From NCBI GenBank assembly GCA_947652605.1, contig OX393577.1, forward strand, positions 69,712,108 to 69,776,107: 64,000 nt of DNA, given 5' to 3'. Below are positions 1 through 9,661 of the stretch, piece after piece. This DNA is from Elmis aenea. Its lineage: Eukaryota; Arthropoda; Insecta; Coleoptera; Elmidae. The translations under genes were made by a program, and so were the position numbers. The notes under the pieces are model-generated. The model did not search any database and was not told the origin of the DNA. It saw only the letters and a program-made list of their open reading frames with translations. Numbering within the stretch: position 1 is the stretch's first letter; each line of letters begins with the position of its first letter.

Positions 1-1311
1 TTTATTGATGCAGGCATCGGCTGTGTCTGTCATGGTAACTTTATTAATCGAACCAATGAACGATAAAAAAACTACGTTTTGTACTTGGTACCGTTGCAAA
101 TGGTTTTGTGTTCAAGACATCTTTTAAATGAAACTAAATTTCACGCCAATTACAACAAATGAATAGAACGGCTTGTCATTGACAAATAATTAGACTTTAC
201 TTGTTTAAAAATTGTAAATCAGACAGTTTCTTTTTTGCAGTACAATGAAACATATTGTAGTGCAACCCGGGTTTCGTTGTCTGGGCAATTTGTTTCAACA
301 AATGCTCATATTTTTTGTTGTGTTACAAATTACACTGATGGTTTCTTATATATTTATAATAACAGTACGGTTATACTTCACGGATTACCTTCAATAAAGG
401 AAATGAAAAACTAACCTTGGCCTCAAAATCAATATTTACAGACGCTGTTGTGGTGGAGCTTCAATTGCCACCATGCGGTTTGATATTTATCACACAGAAT
501 GACAAATTGTTTCATTATTAATTTGTTGTCTAAAAGCACTCGAAATGACTGCGTTATTTTTTTTGTTGTAAAAAAAACTGCAGTTTTATACATAAAGCTC
601 CCAAATGATCGTTGTGTTTGTTACTATATCAACAAGTAAATAGTATTTAAAAATTCTTTAACATTACCGATTCCTTAACTTAAACAAATAAGTGATTAGC
701 TAGAAGTTTAAAATTTGATTATTTATTTATGGGCAAATGGGGTATTTGCCTAACGAAGGAGCGGTAAATGTATCAAAGACAAAAATAAATATTGATGAAC
801 ACGCTAGCACAAATAAGTGAATGTTAAATTAACGTGTTACCTAAAGAGGCTAATGTAATTTCCTCATGCTGGAAATGTATTCTGGGACACCCTGTATATA
901 CCCATGTAGTCTCAAAGAATCGTAACAACCCTATTACACAACATGAAATAATAATGATTTTTACGATGTAATTCATGCTTTATTGAACCAGGGATCTTGT
1001 TTTGCATTCAATCTCTCGAACGTTAAAGCTAAAACGTTTAAAATCGATTTTGTATTGTTCTGATAAATTCTTTGTTGTTCCCTCTTGCGTTAGAAGTACC
1101 TACATAAGGATTTTAAATTTTTTTATGTATTACTTACTATAAAGTGCTTGAAATGAGAGATTTTTAGTAATGAACTCTGAAATATTTTAATGTAGGGCAA
1201 TCACTGTATTTATAAACTAACTCTAACAATTATAAATTAATTTGAAATTAGACAAACATATTTTCGCTACTGTAATAGATTTTTATAATCGGCAGTAAAA
1301 ACTGTTTTAAT
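1..1311. other. Non-coding AT-rich stretch left of the carboxypeptidase
   Basis: No exon was recognised on either strand. The stretch carries a repeat terminus of the ACAGGGTGT family near 884-900 (read in reverse). It also contains a possible minus-strand polyadenylation signal (TTTATT on the plus strand at 979-984) that could serve the carboxypeptidase gene. It may be intron of the MFS transporter gene, whose earlier exons are expected to lie further left. Confidence 0.4.
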
Positions 1312-4300
1312 TTATGTTGGAGACATTGTCCGACGCCTTTTGCACATTGGAATTTTCTTTTTAGCTTTTTTTCTTTGGTAATATCTGTGGATGTGTTTGA
1401 CCATTGCCGAAATTCCGCACATAGTTTCCTTAGCCACTGACAAAATTTTTCTAGCGCTTGGATCAAATCCAGATTTTCCGCCCTTTTGTAGTTCTATAGT
1501 ATACACGAATTTAATATTATGCACTTGTTTTACGTAGTCAATTGTGGTACCAGATGCCAAGTCTAAAAATTAAGTTTAGAAAACTGACATCATAGCTAAA
1601 AAGAGGAGCAGAGCAAAATAGCAACGAATTTGGAATGCCTTGTGATTTATTGTTTGTGTAAAGGCCCAAACATAATGCGAGTTTCGAGTTTCGGGTTTTG
1701 GGTTTTGAGTTTCGGGTTTTAAAGTCAAACACACAGATTCATATGAAACCGAACAGAATACGGTCTTTGAGTTTCAACGTGAAGACGGTATTTGCTCAAC
1801 ACGGGTTTGGGTTTCAAACATGCTCAAATTTAGAGACCGAAACTCACTTACACAAATACATTTTCTCTTACACCAATAAATTTTGTAGTTCATGATTATT
1901 GATTAACATATAGTGGAATAGAAGAAACGGAATTTGCTAAAGCTAGGGTAGTCTGAGTAGTAAGAAAACAATGGAGTAAAAAATAAAAAGATGGAAAGGT
2001 ATATCAAAAAGAGTAATGATGGTAGATATACAAATTACAAAGAAAGAATTGATAGGGGTGGTAGTGGCATATGGCCTGAATGCGGCAGAAGAGATTAAGG
2101 AAATATTTTATAAACAACTATATCAAAAGAAACGAAGACGCGAGTTTTCAACGTAACACAAGAACAAAAACAAAGAATACAGGTACAGGAAATGAGATTT
2201 CTGAGAAGAATAGAGGTATGTAGACTAATCGATAAAATCAGTAACGAAAAAATTCGAAATAACCCAGGAGTAACGGATATTAAGATAAATATGGAAACTA
2301 ATCAATTAAGATGGCTTGGACATTTACTACGCATGCCAGAAAGTAGATACGCGAAAATAGGATGGAAAAAGAAGATGGAGGGAATAAGAAATAGAGGAAG
2401 ACTTAGAATAAAATGGGAAAAAGAAGTGAGGCAGAGACTAGAAGAAAAAGGAGTCAGCTGGAGAGATGTGCCACAATTAGCTAACTATAGGCAGGAGTGG
2501 AGAAACATAACACAGAAATAGAAAAGCATACCTCGACACCGAAAGTACAAGAGGAAGCGATTAAGAAGATAATTATTGATCTGAGGGCAGCACTTGTACA
2601 ATTCCGGTTGGCAATCGGCATGGAATTGTTTGGCTTTTGGTTGTGTTTTGATTTAATGGAAAATTTCGAAGAAAGATTGATCGAGGCTGTGGCTGGTCAT
2701 AGGGCTATTTACTGCTTTGAATCTGAGGAGTACTGCAAAAAAGACAAACGAGCACATTCGTGGAAAGTTGTTGCGACGCTTTGAATGTGTTTATCGGGGT
2801 CTGTATTGAATTCTTTCCAGTTTATGATTTATCTGCCGTAATATACTATCAAAGTTGTTTGGTGTCACTCGACACATTATGAAGAATTCGTCATAGTCGC
2901 TTTCCTTGCAGACTTGTTTTTTTTTTTTTTGAATAATCCATGCAGTTCTCTCGTTCTGTATATATTTCTCTCAACCACCATCTACTATTCACACTTCCTA
3001 GTTTTGTCATCAAATCGAGATATGACAAAAACGGTTAATAAACTAGCAACAGAATCGACTCGGTCTCCATTTTGGTGTCAAATGTCAAGACGAGTTTTAA
3101 GTTTTGAAAAACTCGCATTGTGTTTGCAACGAGTTTCAAAGACCATTTTCAGTCTCCAACCTGAAACTCAAAACCCGAAACTCGTATTCTGTTTGGGCCT
3201 TAATACATATATTGTTTTAACCGGGCACAAAAACTAAAAACTTTTTTTTTCTGTTTGCTTGAATTTTTTTAGATATTTATTATACTAGTTTGATGTCTTT
3301 TAACGCTAGTTATCATATTTTTAATTAGGTTATTACTCACACATAACCGTAGATAGGTTTCCAACCTTGAAGCCACGATCTTTTCCATTCTCTGCCATGC
3401 TTTTCTTGGCTATATCACCGCAACGTTGCTGGACCGAAAACGATAAACGATTTAGAACTGTTTTGAAGCTGCAAATGTTACTCACCAAATCTTTCCAATC
3501 TTTTGGCTTACTTTTGGTGTAACCCCATGGATATAAAATCACATTTCCGTAACAATGGATCGACAAATACAACTTGATGAATTCTTTATATTTAAGTAAC
3601 ACGTCCGCCAGACTCTTCGATTCCGGTTCGCTTAGAGGATAAGCTCCATGATATAAGACACTTTGTGGGTCATTGCTGCTGCCATGCTCTAAAAAAAATG
3701 TTCTTAATCATGGACTGCTTCCTGATTTAATTTACCGTCGTGGTGAAATCGAGAGCAAATTTTCAAGTGCTGTTTTTGTGTACATCTGCATTATTGAAAT
3801 TTTTAAAAACATCCACTGTTTCTTTGGTTTAACGTAAGCACTTACTTCCAAAATGGCACGGAAAGTTTCTGTTAAGATCCACACCCCAATGCGATTTGCA
3901 TTTTTCTCCATTTCGGTTCATATTTTTACGCCATAAGCGATCCTAAAATGATCGTTGAATCATCGCCAATATAATTATCATAATAACAAACAATAATAAT
4001 TTAAGTTAACGTTAGGTTTTATTTTTATCCTTTACGTGGTGTCTTATATAATTTTTCTTATAAGAAGGATTAGAATAACTAACTGCTTGTCAGGAGCAAG
4101 TCTTGTCTGCCAGTTAATATCAACCCTGATCATAAAAAAAGTTTTTCTTTTGCATTTGCAAAAAGACTTTTGGGTCATTTTGGCGTGCATAGTTGGGTGA
4201 ATTAAATATCCTATTATGTATAAGTTGTCATATACACTCAACCTTTTAATGGATTAAAGTTGTACGTTTGAGTAAACGTTTTATTTTGGTCCTGGTGATT

Positions 4301-4832
4301 TTAATTAGATATTTATTGTTAAAAAAAAAATTTAATACTTTAACTTTAGCTAAAGATTAATTTTGGAGCTTATACTTTCAACTAGTTTGATTTTAAAATT
4401 ATTTTGTTACCACTTTGTGTGTATACTCGTAGCCATCAGGATTTAAGATAGGAATAACATAAAAATCCATGTATTTCAACAAAGCGGGCTTTCTTATGAG
4501 ATAGTCGATAACATATAACACAGTAGTATGGGCCAACCATTCCCTAGCATGAACTCCGCCTTCTATTAGCACACAGTTTTTCTTAATATCGTGATTCTTC
4601 GAAATTTTAACCATGTCTATGCTTCGTCCTTCTGTGGAAAACCCAATTATTTCCAATTTGACTTTACGTGGAAACTTCCTCTCTATACTTCTCAAGTAAC
4701 ATTGTATCTATAACAATCTCCTGATTTATCACTGATTCTTAGTTATATCCACGATTTTTCGTACCTCTGTGTATGTAGGATATCTGCTATAAAAGAAAGT
4801 GCCATTTTCTATGGACTTTTTGACCATTATTT
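1312..4832 (-). CDS. M14 zinc metallocarboxypeptidase (carboxypeptidase A/B-like), 5' end missing
   Basis: A zinc exopeptidase of family M14 that removes C-terminal residues; usually secreted with a propeptide. Five exons join in frame on the minus strand: 4765-4832, 4411-4707, 3846-3942, 3341-3688 and 1312-1562, giving about 352 residues. Zinc ligands are visible in GGVHAREWLA (His and Glu) and LSIHCYG (His). HARE, DRLWRKN and VDLNRNF carry the substrate-binding arginines and asparagine, and YTIEL carries the catalytic Glu. The first exon found (SRYPTYTE) is the end of the propeptide and start of the catalytic domain. Signal peptide and most of the propeptide were not found. Oddities: the usual Tyr248 position reads Lys (TTIDYVKQ), which I believe occurs in other insect members, and the C-terminus has an extra Lys/Arg-rich tail of about 20 residues. 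The last intron holds a Harbinger-type element. All phases agree, so it may be functional. Confidence 0.88.
1965..2570 (+). mobile_element. Internally deleted LINE fragment (endonuclease part joined to C-terminal part)
   Basis: From about 1990 the frame reads RWKGISKRVMMVDIQITKKE, then VVVAYGLNAAEEIKEIFYKQ, resembling the endonuclease region of LINEs that encode craniofacial-development-protein-2-like endonucleases. From about 2140 it continues as the C-terminal end of such an element: MRFLRRIEV, QLRWLGHLLRMPESRYAK, GRLRIKWEKEV and a terminal EWRN. The reverse transcriptase between them is absent. It sits within the Harbinger element. A second copy of the 3' part lies reversed at about 40683-41200. 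Confidence 0.72.
2656..2784 (+). pseudogene. MADF-domain fragment of the Harbinger element
   Basis: A 42-residue frame begins at an ATG with MENFEERLIEAVAGHRAIYC and ends SWKVVATL before a stop. This matches the start of a MADF (Myb/SANT-like) DNA-binding domain: hydrophobic LIEAV, an aromatic after the small-residue turn, and a Trp in the next helix. PIF/Harbinger elements carry a MADF or Myb-like accessory protein, which fits the enclosing TIRs. It ends inside the domain and is probably inactive. It could instead be a captured host exon, but no splice donor is apparent. Confidence 0.55.
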
Positions 4833-5294
4833 CTAAAGGTGCACAAGAATTTTGTGTTGAAAACGATATTATTAAAACTTACATTCTAGTGAAGGACGAA
4901 ACGTCAGAATTTATTTGTCAAAGTCATTAGTCACCTTAGAGATATTAAATTAATGTCCTAAGGATAAAGCTGCAGGCACGAAATTAAAATCGTGGAGCTC
5001 GATATTACATTTAATTTTCATTAGCGAGGTGGTATTAGCAACTTTAGTTTTTAAATTTTGTTGTAACAAATTATTTTCTAGTATTTTCGCTCCACTTATT
5101 TGGTTCTTTGTTGTTTAAATCCACAACAACATCAAACTAGGATTCGATCAGTTGATTTTAACGTTAAATTATGAGTATCTTGTATTAAAAGAGATCTGGT
5201 TTATTTTCATATGATTTGTTTTAACCAAAGACTTGCAGACTTTACCAAAAACTTATTTGAAAATACAGTTAAAACCATTCTTTTTTGTTGTCAG

Positions 5295-6174
5295 GTATTC
5301 CATCTGCTACTATGGCTATTATAGGAAGATTTGCCATCAATATTACTTACAATATTGGTCTGCAATACGCTGCTGAACTTTTACCAACAGTAGTTAGGGC
5401 ACAAGGTGTTGCGCTAATTCATATCATGGGTTATGTTGCCAGTATTCTTGCACCATTTGTTGTTTACTTGGTAAGTCCAGTTTTTATTACTCAAAGTAAT
5501 ATATCTGTACAGGCAAAAACCTTCGGTAAATCCGTGTACAATCAAGTTTGATGTAAATACGTGTATAAAAAAGCTTGAAATAAAATGAAGACATCCTCTC
5601 AGTTGTCTAGCGGATTACTGCCAGTGTAATTATGTCGAAGAATGTGAAATTTTAAGGCGAGGAAATGCTTCTTTTGGAAAACCACTTAACTGGTTTTCTT
5701 GTGAATTAAGAACGAGGATTGGCAACATTCACGAGGATGTAAATAAGATTAATACCCGTTTGTTTTCAGAACAACTTCTCGGTTCATTTGCCTTTGATAA
5801 TTTTGGGAATCTTGGGGATAATTGGTGGAACACTGGCGCTGTTCCTCCCCGAAACTTTGGGCCATGAGTTGCCACAAACGCTCCAGGATGGTGAAAATTT
5901 CGGAACGGACCAGCGGTTCTTCGAATTTCCGTGCTTCCCAAGGTACGCTAAACACAGTTTCAGAATCTCCATGAAAGTATCCCTGATGTTTCTTTTTTAT
6001 TTTAGAAAACCAAAATTATCGCCGAGAAAAGAAAGTGTGGATGACTTCCACTTACGAAGAGGGACCTCTCTGAGGGCTTCTTTCAGAGGAGAGGTACGAT
6101 CATCGATAATCCATCATAGAGCATCGTTGCGTTCCAGAAATTCTTTGACCGTAATAGAAACTGGTGAAGCTTAG
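5295..6174 (+). CDS. SLC22-type MFS transporter (carcinine/organic cation transporter-like), C-terminal exons only
   Basis: A plasma-membrane solute carrier of the major facilitator superfamily. Three exons: 5295-5470, 5770-5942 and 6006-6174. The first encodes late transmembrane helices with LQYAAELLPTVVRAQGVA, the SLC22 signature around helix 10. The second gives PLIILGILGIIGGTLALFL then PETLGHELPQTLQDGENFG, the end of helix 12 plus the conserved cytoplasmic motif, and QRFFEFPC. The third is a Ser/Arg-rich cytoplasmic tail ending ETGEA. Exon joins are in phase. The first exon begins mid-protein, so the N-terminal two thirds lie left of 5295; none was recognised in 1-5294. The 63-nt intron 5943-6005 has no stop and is a multiple of three, so retaining it would add 21 residues. 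Polyadenylation signals lie at 6331 and 6625. The exact substrate is unknown. Confidence 0.88.
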
Positions 6175-6330
6175 TTTAGAAAAAAATTAATACCTGTGAT
6201 GTGATATTAGTCAATGTGATAAAGGACTTGTGACTATTTTAATAGCAACGTATTTGTTCCGCTATTGCAAGTATTTTAAATTATTTATTGTATAGTAATT
6301 AGTGTATATATTAAGACGAAAAGTTTAGAA

Positions 6331-6630
6331 AATAAATACATATCGATAAGCTTTCCTACAAAATATGGATCCATAGAATAGCGAAGAATATCTGCAACTG
6401 CAGCTTTAATTAAGCAGTGTTGTTTTTAAACTTAGTAACCTTGCAGTAATAATAGTTCCTTATTTGAGTTAACAAACGTACTTGGGCAAAATTTTATGTG
6501 CAAAATTTTTAAGATTATTTAAGACCATGAAACATGCAAGACAAAATTTGTCTAGCTCATGTCTGTATAGTGTAGGACTTGTACATTTTATGTATGATAA
6601 GAAACTGTAGAAGTTTGTTTTGTGAATAAA
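6331..6630 (+). promoter_or_regulatory. Candidate polyadenylation signals of the MFS transporter
   Basis: Two AATAAA hexamers, at 6331-6336 and 6625-6630, lie about 160 and 450 bases after the stop codon in a coding-free stretch. Either or both could end the transcript. No cleavage site can be confirmed from sequence alone. Confidence 0.45.
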
Positions 6631-6822
6631 TTATTTGTCAATATAAGAGTCTTTGCATTTTACTTTATTAATCCTTAAAATACGGAACAGGGATATTTAA
6701 AAACAAAAATTACTGAAAAAATGAGGCTTATTTTATACTAAAATCATTGTAGACTGTTCTGTCAAATCAAAGTCGTTAAATTTGCTTTGTTCTATATTGT
6801 AGTTGTTTGATGTAGGTGGATA

Positions 6823-7117
6823 TGTCGTAGGCATAATGTGAAATCCGGCATTTTATAAAACGCCTAGGCACAAAACTATTATATTAGCTTAATTTTTATT
6901 ATTTATTTTAAAAAAAAACTTTAACCAACCTTTAAACTGACCCTCTACTACGGACCAAATGAATGAGGGTCAGGTTAAAGGTTGGTTAAAGCTTTTTTTT
7001 TGTATGAATACAAATGTATGGGTCTAAGAAAAAGTCATAATTTGCTCGTTTTGCCGGCTTTTTATAAAATGCCTAGGCGTTTTATAAAATGCCGGATTTC
7101 ACATTATGCCTACGACA
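6823..7117. mobile_element. MITE with perfect 47-bp terminal inverted repeats
   Basis: The first 47 bases (6823-6869, beginning TGTCGTAGGCATAATGTGAA) are the exact reverse complement of the last 47 (7071-7117). A second inverted pair lies inside: about 25 bases around 6923 (TTAACCAACCTTTAAACTGA) pair with those around 6967-6991 with one mismatch, so the whole 295-bp element can fold. GATA borders both ends and may be a 4-bp target duplication. No transposase is present. The identical arms suggest recent insertion or arm homogenisation. The superfamily is not recognised. Confidence 0.8.
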
Positions 7118-9661
7118 GATATATCATAAAAGCTTTGGTTATTGAGTTGGAATACATGTTTTACGTTGCAAAAAGAAAGTTAAATGAAGCATACACGATG
7201 TTCGATAATAATTTCGGAGAACATAATCTTTCCCTGGAAATGGAACGTTGTGTTTTTGGATTATTCAAATCATTCATTTTAAATAAGAATGTACTAAGAT
7301 TAATTAAATAAAATGCTTGAAATAAATCATAAAGAATCGGTTCTTGAGAAAATGTATACTACTTTGGAAAGTACTTTGCCAGTAAAATATGATTTTATTT
7401 ATATTTGCATAAGAAGATAATACCCTGAAGAACAGGTGAAAGTTTCGAAATCAACAATGATTTTCTGACGAAGAGATTCCTATAGAATTTTTTTAATTAA
7501 ATCACGATTTAATCTGTTAATACTGTTTTGGTTATATTATCATGTTAGCATGATTCGCTATTGTATCGTTGGACCTATAATATCAATTTTAGGAAAATAA
7601 TAGGTGTTGTTTATGATATCACAAAATTGCATATTGTAATTTATATGTAGCCGGGAATAATGTATTTTATCTTATCAACAGCAAAATTATCTTCAACTGG
7701 CACCTGGTACCAACACAAAATGAGCCTCTATTAACACATAGTCGTGTGTAATTGAAGTGAATTGTTACTGTAATTAAAACGATGAGTTGTTTGATACGCA
7801 AAGTTAGAAGTTAAAGTTAAATTTTGTTATTGCTTAAAACTAATTTTTGTATATTATTTGTCGGTGGTATGTTTATTACATTCTGTTGCTGTTATATAAA
7901 ATTGAAGCTTGTTATGGAATAAAAAATATGAAATAACGAAATACAATTCAATTACTCCCCTCCATCAAATTAAGCAATGCTGTGTTAGAATGCCGGAGGT
8001 CCAAATTTTTGCAGCATAATCTTGGGGCTTCAAATTTAATCAATTCTCTTCTTTCTTTCGCTTATTCGTTTTCCATTCTTTATAGGTACGTGATAAACGC
8101 TGAATTTTTGAAACACGCTCGAGTGGTAACTTAATATTTCATTTCTTATTGGATTATTTCATTAGAATAGATAGACTGGTTAGTGATAGAGGGCAAGATT
8201 TAATGTCCTGGTATGTGCAGAATTCACATATTATAGAATGTACCACCACTCACACGAGAAAGAATTCAGAGAATGTTATATGAAATATTTAGAACCTAGA
8301 CAACAACAAAAAAACCTTACAAGCATTTCGGCTTTATTCTGTCTTGCTTTGAAATAGTTGGAAATATTAACAGCAATTTACTAATTCACTAGTTTTCGTT
8401 TAAATGTTTTATATTGAAATTTAACGCAAGCTTTTCATAATCTGTAATTTCGTTTTTTACACCTTTAAGAACCTTCTAAAGATTTGCCTACTTTTTCCTT
8501 ATACAAGCTTCCTTGTCTGTTTTTAAAATCCTGTTTCTTTAAAAAGTTTGTTACTTATTTCATATACTATCAGGTAAAGGACTATAGGGAGTTGTTTTAA
8601 GTCTAAACGATATAATGAATGAAACAATTGTTATTTAAAAACTGTTTATTTACACGGATATTTTACATGAAACAATGGCGAATACTACTTTCCTATTTTC
8701 AAATTTTTAACTCCATGAAGCGCAGAAGAACCACACATGTTAAAAAAAAAAAACGTCTTAATCTTCTACGATACATGGGTTAAAAATTATGAAACTGTTT
8801 AGTCTCTAACACATACCAATTACATGCACTTGTTGAGGGAAAATACAAGGCAAGTCGAGTGTAGTTTTTTAAAGTTTATTTATCATTTTTATAACTTCAT
8901 TTGCTAGACTACAAACGAATTAACACATTTATAACATATATTAATTAAAACTTAATGTACTTTAATATTTTTAAATGCAGGCAATCTTTGTATAACACGG
9001 TAGTTAGTTCTGAGACATAACACAAGGGGCTTGCGTTCGAAAACTTAACGAAAATACACCAAATTTACATGTAGCACTAACCGTGTTAAAGCGATACCGT
9101 GTTATACTGAGATTGCTTCTGCATACGTTAATACTTTCATTTTATGTGGAATTTTAGTTTGCTTTATCGTAACTTACCAATGTTTGCAATTTTATTCGTA
9201 GCATTTTGTCTGTCCGTACGTGTTGGTCACCTCAAACATTTGGTAAAAAAATAAATTAACTGTATGGAAAAAAGACTTTTGGAAGTATTATGCTAAGGGC
9301 AGTGTGTAAAGAAAGTGAAAATTTTTAAAACTTTTTAAGAACACTTTGCTACAACTTAAATCTGTGAAGAACTAGATTTATATAACTTTTTTTTTCAAAG
9401 AAATAAACGAATAAAATTTGTATTTTTTAAAATCCATTATTGTTTTTCTTAATACTTAAACGAATGTATTACAATTTGATTCTGATAACAAACAATAATC
9501 ACATCAATTATACCCTATAATGAATACAAAACGGCTATTAAAACATAATTATCTGAGGCCCTGTGTTTTACGTTTTTGATATGATAGTAAAATGCAACTT
9601 ATCCTTTTCTATAACGAAACATAATTAATACGATAAATAGGGACTATCTAGATCTCCGAAA
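7118..9661. other. Intergenic stretch between the MFS transporter and GST genes
   Basis: No protein exon was recognised. The left part has an open frame to about 7311 without family similarity. A small foldback element sits at 8975-9124. The right part should contain the 3' UTR of the minus-strand GST gene; no clear polyadenylation signal was located close to its stop. Confidence 0.4.
8975..9124. mobile_element. Short foldback/MITE-like element
   Basis: The left end ATGCAGGCAATCTTTGTATA followed by ACACGGT matches the reversed right end ATGCAGAAGCAATCTCAGTA followed by TAACACGGT, with a small gap and mismatches. The interior, about 90 bases, is unrelated. The CAG-starting termini recall pogo/Tigger-type MITEs, but the assignment is tentative. 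Confidence 0.5.

Larger units (their letters stand above)
1662..3200 (+). mobile_element. PIF/Harbinger-type non-autonomous DNA transposon in the carboxypeptidase intron
   Basis: The ends are inverted repeats: the left begins AGGCCCAAACATAATGCGAG and the right, read in reverse, begins AGGCCCAAACAGAATACGAG; about 23 of the first 25 bases agree. Both ends are flanked by TAA (1659-1661 and 3201-3203), the 3-bp target duplication typical of Harbinger elements. Subterminal regions on both sides are rich in repeated GAGTTTC/GGGTTTT motifs. Inside lie a MADF-domain fragment, as expected of the second Harbinger protein, and a LINE fragment. No transposase was found. The element fills most of a 1778-bp intron, leaving only about 240 bp of ancestral intron. 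Confidence 0.75.

Noticed and set aside
1248..1466. 72-codon minus-strand frame near the carboxypeptidase end
   Set aside because: Overlaps the last carboxypeptidase exon in another frame; the ASGTTIDY frame is the one with family similarity.
4860..4905. GTAAGT donor at about 4887 as the carboxypeptidase propeptide exon
   Set aside because: The open frames leading to it join exon 4765-4832 in the wrong phase or create a stop.
6982..7311. 109-codon plus-strand frame
   Set aside because: Its first third lies in the MITE's right half, and the rest has no recognised domain.
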